Origin: Mucor racemosus
Lineage: Eukaryota > Mucoromycota > Mucoromycetes > Mucorales > Mucoraceae
Assembly: GCA_027405735.1 (NCBI GenBank)
Contig: JAPEHQ010000015.1
Coordinates: 620,001-684,000 of the forward strand
Reading direction: 5' to 3'
Length of the DNA: 64,000 bases
Position 1 is the stretch's first letter. Every line of letters begins with the position of its first letter. Below, piece by piece: positions 1 through 10,719 of this stretch. The notes beneath the pieces were generated by a model. The model ran no database searches. It saw only the letters and a program-made list of their open reading frames with translations, and had not been told where the DNA came from. The position numbers and the translations under genes were made by a program.

Positions 1-286
1 TAGCCATCATTCATTGGTTTAGTACGCACGCTCAAAACTTAATAATCTCAATTTAAAACGCTATTGGTCGTTCAAATGTAAAAACTCTGTTGAATTTCTC
101 AAGCATTTGTAGCTATAACACATCCAACATACAGCAAACAAAAGTAGACATTTATAATATATATATTTACAATACAATTTCATTTTATTTCTTTGGTGTG
201 TTTGTTTGTGTATAGTGTACATCCAACAAGGATGAGAAAATAGCATCCAGTTATTTTTTTTTGTCTACTGTAATTATCAAAATCAA
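1..286. other. Intergenic, 3' flank of mL40
   Basis: AT-rich sequence downstream of the minus-strand mL40 gene. It should hold the 3' UTR and polyadenylation region of that gene. I see no coding exon, repeat family member or RNA gene in it. Confidence 0.5.
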
Positions 287-730
287 TTAAGCGGCTTCCT
301 CTGTAGCCTTGTATGTGTAATCCCAACCCTGTGTAGATGGTGTTTCTGTGGGGATCTTTGCTTGTTTGGGATATGTAATGTGTCGACTTTTAACGAGTGC
401 ACCTTTATATAATCTGTCAGATGTCTTTTCCAATTCTGTCATGGCAGCATTCATAGCTCTAAATTGACGTTCAAGAGAACGTTCTCTTTGCTCTCTGCTA
501 CGCATTTTGTGAAGTTTCCAAGCACGTTCAATAGTTTCATGCTTTTCTAATGCTTCACCTTCTAATTGAATTGGTTTTTCTCTACGAGCAGGTTCAAATA
601 ATACACGACGAATGACTTCAAGACGAGTATCGCCACCAGGAGCGGTTGAACCAGTTGTTGATGATAATCTACTTTGAACGAGTGAAAATGTGGCTCGTCT
701 AGCGTTGGTTGAGCTACGTACAATATTCAT
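287..730 (-). CDS. Mitochondrial large ribosomal subunit protein mL40 (Mrpl28 type)
   Basis: Single-exon gene of 147 residues. The product is inferred to be mL40 (yeast Mrpl28, animal MRPL40), a structural protein of the mitochondrial large ribosomal subunit. The N-terminal 25-30 residues are basic and Ser/Thr-rich with almost no acids, as in a mitochondrial presequence. The conserved core at about residues 60-115 is a long charged helix (ERAWKLHKMRSREQRERSLE, then FRAMNAAMTELEKTSDRLYK), which is the family signature. The ATG at 728-730 is the first in frame and directly precedes the presequence. No intron is needed. The next gene upstream is also on the minus strand, ending 334 bp away. Confidence 0.85.
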   Translation of the reverse strand: MNIVRSSTNARRATFSLVQSRLSSTTGSTAPGGDTRLEVIRRVLFEPARREKPIQLEGEALEKHETIERAWKLHKMRSREQRERSLERQFRAMNAAMTELEKTSDRLYKGALVKSRHITYPKQAKIPTETPSTQGWDYTYKATEEAA

Positions 731-1064
731 AATTATATAAGTTTTTTAATCAAAAAAGATACCCAAGTCAAAAAGGGTCGAAATCAATATCCCCTTGGAG
801 GTTATAGCCCTGGTCTCCGCTATTTTAATACAAGCCACTATACTTTTGTATTGTATGAATAGGGATGTGGGATCCATTTTTTAAACTCTGGCGATTAGCG
901 GTGCTTTCATTTTAAAACTCTGTCTGGATTATCTGTCAGATATATAGTTGCCATAGCAACAACAAAAAAAGGGGGGATATTTATTACATTTATAGAAAAA
1001 GATGAGAGATGTTTATATGTTTATATTACAATAAAAGTACAACGATAGAGGTATATATATAACC
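731..1064. other. Intergenic
   Basis: 334 bp between two minus-strand genes, presumably the mL40 promoter and the 3' UTR of the next gene. A short G-run (about 971-976) and A-rich tracts are visible. No feature I can name. Confidence 0.4.
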
Positions 1065-2003
1065 TTATCGTATATTAATATTCAAGGTACTCTCATCTCT
1101 AGCATTCGATTGAGGTATTTCTGTATGATTTAAATATTCTGGAGGAGGATGAACAGGCTCTAGCTCATGATGTTCATAAGCTGGTGGTAATGGATGTGAT
1201 ATAGTTGATGTTGGCATTTGAACAGAAATGTAATTTGATCTATTTCCTGGGGCTTGTTCCATCTCTGGGCCAATATCGAGTACAACATCCATCATTGATG
1301 TATGATAAGCAGGTAAAATCTCACCTTCTTGAGCAAGTTCATTTTCTGTATTAATTTGAATTATATCAATAACAAAATTTATTTGATGTCTAGATAATGG
1401 AGGCCTCAAATGTAATGCGATAGCGGTATCATTTTCTCTTAATCTTCTAAAGCTCCATTTTACTTGTCTAGTAACATCTAATGAATTTAATTCTTTCAAA
1501 CAAGTTTGCAATGATTCGTAATACTATAGCAAAAATATTAATAAAGAAATTGTATACATGCAGTATCTGATTACTATACCTTTGACAGTCTTGTATAGTA
1601 TGCATTTCTTCTTCTTGTTGTTATGAAACCAATTATAACTGGTATGACTAAAATAATCAAAGGATACCACATGGACAAATTTGCTGCTCGAGCAACAACA
1701 GAAAAAGCAGCAGTTGCGATTACTAACAGAATAGCAACCAAAAAAAGATAAGTATCAATCCAAACATGCGGATACTCATTATAGACATGTTTATCAATTG
1801 TTGTTAACCGAGTTAGGAACACATCCTGAGGCATCTAAAATATTTCAAGTTTTACAGACCAAATTAATATACAAACAAAAGAAAAATAAAGCAGGTCCTG
1901 TTCTTACATATTCTACAAGTTGAGCGTATTGGCTATAATCGATATGATACAATTCTGATCTTTTCCAACGTCGAATTATCAGCGGAAATGATGCCAATGT
2001 CAT
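1065..2003 (-). CDS. Two-pass membrane protein with C-terminal PPxY motifs
   Basis: Three exons, 1908-2003, 1580-1834 and 1065-1523, joined in phase 0, give 269 residues. Residues 1-55 are soluble and rich in aromatic and charged residues. Two hydrophobic helices follow (about 58-82 and 86-106, containing YLFLVAILLVIATAAF and WYPLIILVIPVIIGFI), separated by a tight turn and followed by basic TTRRR. The remaining 150 residues are hydrophilic and end with LPPAYEHHELEP and HPPPEYLNH. These are two PPxY motifs, which in known proteins bind WW domains of Rsp5/NEDD4 ubiquitin ligases. I do not recognise the family. The layout (transmembrane hairpin plus PY tail) suggests an Rsp5 adaptor or substrate in an endomembrane, which is inference. 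Both introns have GT-AG ends, and the start is the first ATG upstream of the first donor. Confidence 0.75.
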
Positions 2004-2334
2004 TTTATACTTATTATTTTCTCTTGAGAAAAATTAAAAAAAGAACAAGAGAAAGAGAGAGTGAGAGAGGGGTAGAGAGTGAGTGAGTGAGAAAGAGGAA
2101 AAATTGTACACATAAGAAACACAGAAAGTGCAAAAATAGGTTACTTTATTTGTACAAGTGTGTGTACACATTATTATTGTATAAAAGTTAGAAATAAAAA
2201 CTCGGATATTTTAATATAGGTATAAACACTGTTTAGTACCTGGTTTTTTCTGTATATATACATAATATAAAACTTTTTGTTTCTTTTCCATCTTTATTCA
2301 TTCATTTTAACTCACTCCCCTCCTTTCCTTTATC
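2004..2334. other. Divergent intergenic region
   Basis: 331 bp between a minus-strand gene and a plus-strand gene. It contains a purine-rich GAGA/GTGA tract around 2041-2100 and a pyrimidine-rich leader (CTCCCCTCCTTTCC) just before the ATG at 2335. It probably serves as a shared promoter. No other feature seen. Confidence 0.4.
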
Positions 2335-2883
2335 ATGACTCTTCCTGAACTTGATTACAATAATACAAATACAGTTCGATTCTCATTCGCTTCTTGTGTA
2401 ACAGAAGATAGTGTAGATTCGGCTGCTTTAGCAACTCCATTGGATCAATCTCCACCCCCTCCTCCATCAAATACATTTTCAATTATCAACATTGTAAATG
2501 ATGATCCTTTGCCGAATTTGAACAACTATCCAGCAATTGCATCAACGTACATGGCAAGACGTCGTCGTGCTCAAACTTCACCTAGACCAGTTCCAGCATC
2601 AATTATTCAATCTATGCCTCCCCAACAACCAACAATGGTTCACACATCAACAAATCATGTCAATAATAACAATGATTCTAAATCAAAGATCAGCAGATTC
2701 TGGCCGAAAATCAAAAGAATCATCATGTCAAGTAATAATAATAATAATAATAACACAGAGGAATTACTGGAATCTATGCATTTTGATACTAAATCATCAG
2801 AATCTCAAAATAAATTATCTTTACAAACCAAAAATAAACGTTGGCTCGGTAGAAATAAATCAAGGGTTGGACCACAGCGATAA
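2335..2883 (+). CDS. Low-complexity basic protein of unknown function
   Basis: Single open frame of 182 residues with no intron required. The N-terminal half is polar with a run of six prolines (residues 40-45). The C-terminal half is basic (RRRR at about 75, KIKR, KNKR, and RNKSR at the end) with Asn-rich stretches encoded by AAT/AAC repeats at about 2660 and 2745. No domain is recognised. The basic clusters could be nuclear localisation signals. The ATG at 2335 follows a pyrimidine-rich leader, and the codon use looks ordinary for this window, so I regard it as a real gene. It could also be one exon of a longer gene, although the downstream sequence gives no obvious continuation. Confidence 0.55.
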   Translation: MTLPELDYNNTNTVRFSFASCVTEDSVDSAALATPLDQSPPPPPSNTFSIINIVNDDPLPNLNNYPAIASTYMARRRRAQTSPRPVPASIIQSMPPQQPTMVHTSTNHVNNNNDSKSKISRFWPKIKRIIMSSNNNNNNNTEELLESMHFDTKSSESQNKLSLQTKNKRWLGRNKSRVGPQR

Positions 2884-4794
2884 ACATACCAAAGACAAAC
2901 ACACAAATCATTCCAATTAAGCCCAATAAATAATCATTTATACATTCTTCTTATTTTTTTTTTTTTATTTTCATTTTGAATTTTGTTATAAAATTATATA
3001 ATATAAAAAGATTTATGGATCTTGAGGACGGGAACGCGTAAGAAACGACATTTTTACGGTAACTTACGAACTTAATGTCCGCTTGAACATTTCCGATAAT
3101 GTTCACAATCTGAGGTTTTAAAATATGTAACTCTCCGAGTGAAATCAACGAAATTACTGCAACATCCAAATTGTGGTTAAAAAATTAAAAAATCAAGCTT
3201 TTCATTAAAAACGATGATCATTCAACATGTTCAAACTTGTATTTATCAATTTTGTATCATTTAGTTAAAGTTTATTCTATTTAAAAGCTCTGTTTATTTG
3301 TGATTTTAACATTTGCTATGTGAATAATATTGGTAGTGCCAAGCCACCTAATAGAGAAAATTTATTGATGGTTGCTGTCCCAATGTCTAATTTTAGACAA
3401 ATTTACTAGTCTTGGTCTTCGGGTGTTCATCTTAACGTGCATATTTCGAATAACATGACACTGCCGTAATGAACGAAAAGCTTGGAAGCGATGGAAAGAT
3501 GTTATATTAGAGCAGCATCACATGAACTATTCAAACGATTTTTCTGTACATTTAAGGATGTGCAATTTCAAGTCAAAGGTTATAGATACGTTTTGCATGA
3601 CATTCTGATTGCAAATATATTTTATAATTCTTATGACAGGAATGCCAGATGCACTGTTTTGGATTAATACTAATGCAATAACTCTTTTATTCGAAACATT
3701 TATTTATTATGTTTAGTATATTATTCTTAACTCTTACAGGGCACGATGAGGGCTGTTGTTTTATTTTGATAAATCAAAAAATGCATGCTTACTTCTCATG
3801 AATCATAGAAAGTAATTACAAGCTTTATTGAAAGTTAGCGAAATTATATGCTGCTTCAAAACTCTTTGTAGTTACAAAAATACAAAACTTACTAGAAAAT
3901 TGCCATATAACCTTCCTAGCAATTAACAAAAAACAACATTCAATATTTGATATTGTAATATTAATAATGATGCATCGCTTCTTATGCGTACATAGGATTG
4001 CAGTTGTATTGGCAAAACCTTATTCATTGAAGAGTCATTATTTACTTTATTGCTTTATTTTTAAAATCATATGGTAAATGCAATAATTTAAATCATGCAA
4101 CGACAACGCACACTCAAACAAAGAGGATGAAGAAGAACGACCAAAGAAAAGAAGGAGGAGGAGGACAATAGAATGAAAGAAGAGGAGAGCAAGAATATAC
4201 AGAAAAAAAGCAATACAATTATTTAGTAACCTGTCTTTGCATTGTCATTATACATTATTCTAACTATTGGTACAGTACGATGAAAGGCTTTTTATAATTA
4301 AGCAAAACAGGTTGGCGGCAGCACGAGCTGCACATCGCGTAGCGGTGTTGACCAGCTTGTTATGGTTAGACAAATGTACAGCCTAAAAAACAATTCAATG
4401 CATTTAGATTCATATTGAAATTCTGTGCAATTGAGCGAATTTGTGATATCTTTAAACTTTTGAAAAGTCGAAGATGTGAACAACCCTTTTCTCTCTCTTT
4501 TTGAATCGTGTATTTTTCGTATTGTGGTGAAGTTAAAACCATGGATCAAAAAATATAACATAATAATAACAAATAAGCTTTCTATATAGATAGCCAAACT
4601 TCATATTTATAATTTTTCTTTTACTTTATCAATTCTAAATATAATAATAGCCGTTTAGTTTTTCAGTTGTAATATCTATTTGAACAGGTAAAATCTTAAT
4701 CCAATTTTTAATATAACTTTCAGTCCCTCAATTGCACATATTTCATCAAAAACAACTCAACAATTTTACCCCCGCAACAGTGTGCTAATTAGAA
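2884..4794. other. Gene-poor intergenic region
   Basis: About 1.9 kb of AT-rich DNA. Two patches look faintly coding. An open frame at 3482-3667 (61 residues, no recognisable domain) is one. A purine-rich stretch at about 4118-4170, whose plus frame reads KEDEEERPKKRRRRR, is the other. Neither has convincing splice context or a homologue I can name, so both are treated as possible relics. Confidence 0.4.
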
Positions 4795-5510
4795 GGGAAG
4801 GCATCTCTTTGCACACATTTTTGAGGATATCTCCACGAAAACCAATATTTTAAAAAAACTAAATTAGATCCGAGAGAGCTCAACGAGCACTATGGCATGA
4901 GTAAAAAAAAACTGCTACTCAATTTAACGAACACTTTGAAATCTATTACAAAAATGCCAAAAATATGAAAAAAAATAAAAGTGCTCATAAATTTTTTATA
5001 CTTAAATATTTTATAGAGTACTTTAAAACAAGTAAGTTTTATTATTAAAAAGTATTACTATAGCTTAATTGCTTCTAGAGATATGAAGCTTCAAAGTTTT
5101 CAATTCTTTAGTAGTGGAATACGCGTAAAAACCTGAAACATTAGCGCTGAAAAATTAATATCAATTGTAAAAAATAGCATATTTCCGGATACTTGTTTTT
5201 GGATTAAAGGTGAGCATCCCAGGTACATTGGCATATATTTTATTTTTGGTGTTATTTAGTGAAAAAAAAGTTGGGCAGGGATGAAAAGTGAGAGCCACTT
5301 TTTAAGGAAAAACTGTAAATTTTATCTGTTTTTGAATATTTCATGAGGTATAAAATGTATCCTGGAACAGGTAAAATAATGCGACCAGTTCATATATATT
5401 TAGTAGTGTATAGGGTATATCGTATATCCTAAAAAATGTTTATTATGCGATTAGTTATGGAAAGAAGGCGTACTCCAACTTTGAAAATTCAAATCTACTA
5501 ATTGAGAGCT
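4795..5510 (+). repeat. Dispersed repeat family A, copy 1 (5'-truncated)
   Basis: This segment matches 26535-27740, 40640-41920 and 58495-59525 in the same orientation. All copies share a landmark containing TTTTTGAGGATATCTCCACG followed by an AACGAGC block, and a second landmark containing GGATACTTGTTTTTG. This copy starts inside the repeat compared with the other three. It has indels that break the short frame the others keep open. No terminal repeats or target duplication were found. The family is unidentified. Confidence 0.8.
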
Positions 5511-5516
5511 TATGGA

Positions 5517-6054
5517 TGTTGTATTCCACCTAGTATCATATATTGTAGCCTTCTACAGTATCAATACACCTTACAATATATTGACTACGACATTTGTTGA
5601 AGAGCAGGGTCTTGATATCATCGGATATAAGAAACTCCTAGCGTATCAAATTTAATCCAGTAATTACCAAGAACAACGCTTGGACCTCAATTATGGTACC
5701 ATATTATTTCATCCCAGTGGTTAATCAATCAAGTAGCTATCAAATCAACATCCAAGCACAGTTATCGCAGCATTGAGACAAAGCAATGCACAAGCTCTGC
5801 AAGAACGATGAAATTATGATTGATCCATTTCAATTCATAGATTACTATCAAACAGATCTAATAATGGTTCAATAGTGCCTTAAATTACATCTCAGGATCT
5901 CAATGTCACATCAGTATAAGCGGCCATGCTTTTATATCTGAATAAACGATATTTTGTTTTTATTATACAGTTGAAGAACTGATTCATTACTCATTCTCTT
6001 TTAATTGTATTCTTTTTTAAGTATTATTCATCAAACCTGAAAATATATTACAAG
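5517..6054 (+). repeat. LTR-like repeat family 3, copy 1
   Basis: 538 bp matching the reverse complement of 39916-40444 throughout. The unit runs from TGTTGTATTCCACC to a terminus ending TACA here and TACGACA in the other copy, giving TG...CA ends with short inverted termini (TGTTGTA/TACGACA) as in retrotransposon LTRs. I found no matching 5-bp duplication at the flanks, so a solo LTR is a likely but unproven reading. Confidence 0.65.
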
Positions 6055-7129
6055 GCTAAACCTTTTGCAATTCTGCGGATCCGCACTAGAAGTACCTACC
6101 ATTGCAACGGGAGGTCATTTGTTGGATTCATATTCGCTGAGAAGATATGATGGGCTTGCTGATCTTAGTAGGTATAAGTAGCAGGTAACCAACCTGTTGC
6201 TTGAACTGGCTGAACGTACAATGACCCACGGATGCTGGTAGTATTGGTGTCGAGCCGGGTTTTGCCAGCCGAATTTATTAGTATGCATATCATAATATGC
6301 ATTAATGAAAAAGGAAAAAATTTGCTAGACGTATGCAAAGCTTACTAAGAAAAAAAAAGGAGGGCCATATTCGATAAGCAAGGGTCATCGGAGATTCTCT
6401 TTCGAAATTCATATCCTAATACCAAAGGGCTCTCCCTTTGGTGGGTTTGAACTTACGAATATGTGTGTTGCACTCAATTTTTTGTAGCGTATGCGCTACC
6501 CTTTAAGCTTGTCACTCTCCTTTGGTCTACAATTTTAACCTCCATAAACCATAATACATGTGAACATGTATTTGTCAGTTTTTTACTATTTTGGGAAATG
6601 TAGCAAATCAAGTTGTATTTTTTCTTTTTGGAAATAATACTAGAGTTTCTCAGAAATTGGTAGTAGACTTCATCTGGAAAGAATGCGAATTTTTGGTGAA
6701 GATATAAACAAAACTCAATATTAGTACATTAATATTAAGCTGTATAACACAAAAATTGAATATAGACAAATGTAAAGCAATGCTTGTCAAAATGGGAGTT
6801 AGTATAACATGAGCTACAACGCATAGAAACTCAAATGATATTCAACTGATGCAGTTGCATTGGAAAATTCAGCTTTTAGGAGTCAAAACATCTAGAATTG
6901 TACTGGAAAACCAAAGTACGCATTATTAATCAAACTAAAGACAGACACCAACTTTCCAAGCCACCAGTGTTAAATGCAGATATCAATTGTATAATCTCTA
7001 CCAATGCGAGATAGTAATACGATATACTGTTGTATGAATCAATCAGTTTGACGATTATAATCAATGGTAATAATAATAATATGATCAAGTTTTGAAAGTA
7101 ATAACAAAAAACTACCAACATTATACTCG
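6055..7129. other. Intergenic with repeat remnants
   Basis: AT-rich region between two repeats. Apart from the hAT end fragment at 6240-6290, I recognise nothing in it. Short open frames such as 6930-7121 on the minus strand lack any protein-like signature. Confidence 0.35.
6240..6290 (+). mobile_element. Truncated miniature hAT end
   Basis: About 50 bp nearly identical to the left part of the complete 70-bp element at 40466-40535. It starts TAGTATTGGTGTCGAGCC and continues through GGGTTTTGCCAGCC. The right inverted terminus is missing here, the following bases being unrelated, so this is a broken copy. Confidence 0.75.
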
Positions 7130-8593
7130 TAAATTGTAATTTAATACATTATTATCGTCTAATATGACCGAATACTAATGAATCAGAGAAAATACAACTG
7201 TTAAAAAACTGATACTCAATGTACAACGAGGTCGAGATTGATAAAAGGTGTATTCATCATTGTGTGGTGAAAATCACGACATTTTGATGGATAGAAATTA
7301 CAGGGTCAAGATGTTGTGTTTGCCTCAGGATTTTTAAAAGGATTTAAAAGCACACTTTATCAAACTTACTTAGATGTTAAATACTCAACATATGCTATTA
7401 GTATCATCTTATTTTTTATATATATTATTGCTGTATTATTAAAAATCAAGCTTTTCGTAGCTTATAACAATGACAGTGGGATGTTTCTGATTTTAGATTG
7501 ACATTTATCATAAGGCGAGATGATGATACATTTGATACTAACTGCAGATAGAACCAGTCAATTTAGTTTATGAGATTTGAATAATGAAAATACCAAGGAG
7601 CCATTTGTAAGTACTTAAGTTGGTCCTAGTAAAGCATTGAATAAATTAGCTCGGGACAAAGAGGATAAAAAGACGACAATAGGTTTCAGTGATGGTCATG
7701 TTTATGTTTATGGATTATGGTATTCGAAACGTAAGATTAAAGCTCAACGTAAATTACCTCTAGCGCAATAATTATAAAGTAAGACTATATTATCATCAAA
7801 TAAACTATCACACAATATTAATATGTATAAAGGTTTACAGTAATAAGCTCAAATCAAGTGAGTACAGTATCGTAAATTCTTGAAAAAATTCTCAAGTATT
7901 ATAAAATCTCTTATTTTTAAGACTTACAAGGCTTATAAGCGGAATATTAATTTCAAAAATTATTCTTGTCCAGATCATCAATTTTGACATTTTTTAATTT
8001 TTCTTTTCTGGTTTTGCAAATCTAGAGTTAATTATACTACTAATCATAAAAACAAAAAGTATAGACATATGCAGAATTTAGCGCTCTATTTGCTCAATAA
8101 AAAATAATAAACATTTTTATTGTAAAATATTACATGAAAATCCTTTAATCAAAAATCCGTTTTTCGGACAAAAGTACAAATTTTCATTACTTGGCATTTA
8201 ATATTAAGTTTTTATAAAATGCGTATTAGCTATGGCTACAATTTTCTCTCATAATGTGGTATATTTAAACGTTGGTTTTGGTATCAAAATTTGATTTTTC
8301 TGTTTTTTGATCAAAATCATGAGTGTTGGTAAGGATAAAATGAGCCCCGAAAATGTCCGCTACAAAAACTGAATTTTCAGATCGTACGTGGTTAAATGTA
8401 AGAAAAGTTGAAAAAACGCCTTTTTATTTAAAACTTAGATATACGTTACCATAATATAAGAGACTTAGCCGTTTAATCTTGCTATTCTCAATTACGGCAT
8501 CGCTCTGCGGGCTCGCTTTTGCAATTTTTTAATGAATGTATGATATGACAGACGGTTTTTCTGGTAGAAAAATGTATGTTTCTATGGTGATAG
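7130..8593 (-). mobile_element. Inverted, truncated copy of the dynein-fragment DNA element
   Basis: Reverse-complement match to 36400-37541 and to the corresponding parts of the copies at 37544-39915 and 59641-61830. Shared landmarks are the block around ACCACGTACGGTCTGAAAAT (here inverted near 8385) and the block around CCGCTTATAAGCCTTG (inverted near 7940). The copy ends at about 8593, so the left terminal part with the ACTACGGCCGA end is absent. It contains the dynein-like segment at about 7520-7775. Confidence 0.8.
7520..7775 (+). pseudogene. Fragment of cytoplasmic dynein intermediate chain (WD40 C-terminus)
   Basis: Plus-strand translation gives pieces that align with the last WD40 repeat of cytoplasmic dynein intermediate chains: a segment reading FSL-stop-DLNNENTKEP, then KALNKLARDKEDKKTTIG and FSDGHVYVYG. 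In the family this region reads roughly DLWNLN...ALNKLAWDK...GSSDGHVYVYDIGE. The Trp codon of the LWDLN motif is now TGA, and another stop (TAA) follows PFVST, so it cannot be functional. It lies inside a repeated DNA element, which indicates capture and copying. Related fragments sit at 37226-37375 and 61690-61825. Confidence 0.75.
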
Positions 8594-10085
8594 TCTCAGC
8601 GAATTTTGACCCTGATATTTTCCAACTTTACATGAGAGTAGGGGCATATCGTAGGCAGGCTGACCTCAGAGGGCAACGTTTACAACCTAGTGTGTGTTGA
8701 GAAAACTATTGTCAAAGTGCCCCTATAGCTCACTGTTGTGCACTTTTATTGAAATCAATTTAAATATGATTTCTACTGAATACTGATCCAAGTAAGCTAC
8801 CATTCATTATATGTATATAGATACAAATAAGCACTACAAATGTTTCAGATATTCTTTGAAATTTTTTATAAAATCAAATGATAATTCAAAATTGAATTTT
8901 AAAGTTGCACTTAATGCACAGTAGATGTACAAAAAAAAATCTTGATTTAATTTGCTAATAGTCGTTTCTGAAGGATTTTTGAACACATTTTTGAAAAAAA
9001 AAAAAAACCTCTTTGTCTGCTTGAAAGAAATTTAGCAACTGGAAAAATGCTTGAAATCAATGAATATTGATCCAAATGGCTACAATTTTCCAATATATAC
9101 TACTGCTATAACAGTATTCAGAGATATAAGTTTAGAATGCCACTGGTTTGCTGGCTAAATCGTATAAATCAAGTGCGCACTTTTTCTCAGTAGGTTTTAT
9201 GGCTCGGCAAACCATTTAACATTAGAAATAGCGTTAAATTAGCCAGACTCAACATAATATGTACATTTATTGGATCAAATCATGATGTAATGCTAACCCA
9301 AACCTTTCACAAAGGAATCGTTTTATCAGAGTTTGGTAAACAAATTGTTTTGGACATACCTGAATAGGCTTGATGATTTTCAGTAGTCTTGGTCAATCAA
9401 GACTACTGATAATTAAGCAAGGTTTTCTGTTTAATACAAGTTTTTCAATAAAAAGTAGTAAATAGAGGGGTATTCACCGAATGTTGACCAAAACAGATCA
9501 TACTGGGCCTGTTTACATATTATCGGCTGTATGCCACGCAGCATTATATTATTTGATGGCATTTTATTATTGATTTCACGGATCCTCGTTTTATTATTTA
9601 CAATTCCTTTTCAAGACAGTTATTGATGAAAAATGAAACAACAGGTTTATTTTTACATTTAAAATGATGTTATTTTTATACATGTATCCGCAAAAAGACA
9701 TACTTTACTTGTAAAAAGGCTTGGAAAATACACGTGGGGAACTCAATAGTGTGTACTTTGAGAAGTTACGTACATGTACAACCAGGGACATTTAGCATTA
9801 CTATTTGCGCTTAAACACTAGTATAATGGATTAAAAGGGAACGAACAAAACTTATTTACAGTAATTTATCATGAACATTGAAATAATCTAAAAATACGGA
9901 TGATACTGGTATCTATAGTATTATATTGATCAAGTTTACAGTAAGGGAAAAGCCTTGGCGGAACTGTTTGGTTTAATTTATGACACATGACATATTTGTT
10001 GTTTTGGCGATCTTCCAGTTGCTGCTCTTTCTTATCAAAACAGGTCGGAAAAACAAGTTTAAACAAAGTGATCTTCAATTCATTG
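8594..10085. other. Intergenic, with one coding-like stretch and a hairpin
   Basis: AT-rich. One frame stays open across about 9209-9368 (plus) and reads like protein, for example KLARLNIICTFIGSNHDVML and TFHKGIVLSEFGKQIVLDIP, but I recognise no family. It may be a relic or an isolated exon. A 12-bp perfect inverted repeat with a 6-nt loop lies at 9380-9409. Nothing else is supported. Confidence 0.35.
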
Positions 10086-10094
10086 TATATAAAT
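10086..10094 (+). promoter_or_regulatory. Probable TATA box of the secreted-protein gene
   Basis: TATATAAAT lies 71 bp upstream of the ATG at 10165 and is followed by a T-rich leader. Position and sequence fit a TATA element for the downstream gene. Confidence 0.5.
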
Positions 10095-10164
10095 AGTTGT
10101 AACTACGTTTTTGTTTGACATTTCAAAGCTTTTTTTTTTTTTTTCATTATTTTAATCTTATAAA

Positions 10165-10719
10165 ATGAAAAGCATCATTCTATTACTGCTATCTCTATCG
10201 TTTGCTTTTATACAAGCTGTAATGATAAGCACATCTTCAGTTACTATACAGTTACAACGTCCACGTCAATTTTTAATGGACATTTACACTCGATCAAATA
10301 GAAAAGGATTGGTGCAACGTATGAGGTTGGATCAAGAAGCAGGTATTTAACTGACCAAATTAATCGAATTATGTGTGTATTTACATCGATTGTATATATT
10401 CAATAGCTGTGACAAGACCATGTTGGAATTTGGCATCGAAACATGTTGGATCGATTGCTGTGAATGATCCATTTGTCAAAGTATTATTCTATAGGGTAAT
10501 GTATTTTAGCATAACAATGATATAAAGAATATGAAAGATTATTAATATATGTTTATTTAGGCATCAGATTGTAACGGATTTGCGATGAGTACTATCCATG
10601 GTTCAGAAACTGTCCCTGAAAGTAGAAAATATACATCTATTATCAAAGCAAAATCTGTTTCCATCACAAGGATTAGACCTATTCTATTGCGTGATTCTGA
10701 TAGATTTTACGATAACTAG
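10165..10719 (+). CDS. Small secreted protein of unknown function
   Basis: Three exons, 10165-10342, 10407-10495 and 10561-10719, encode 141 residues. The first about 19 residues (MKSIILLLLSLSFAFIQAV) form a clear signal peptide. The mature protein is basic and has only two cysteines, in PCWN and SDCNG, which could pair. It ends in RDSDRFYDN. No transmembrane segment, GPI signal or known domain is visible. Introns (64 and 65 bp) have GT-AG ends and join in frame, and a TATA box sits upstream. It is most likely an extracellular or cell-wall protein. Fungal lineage-specific secreted proteins of this size are common, so no function is assigned. Confidence 0.7.

Noticed and set aside
2537..2920. 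Alternative frame overlapping the low-complexity protein
   Set aside because: It has no ATG start and is rich in Ile/Asn from repeat codons. The frame from 2335 has better start context and composition.
7520..7775. A functional dynein intermediate-chain gene
   Set aside because: Only the last WD40 repeat is present, with in-frame stops, inside a repeated element that has the same segment twice more. It is a captured fragment.
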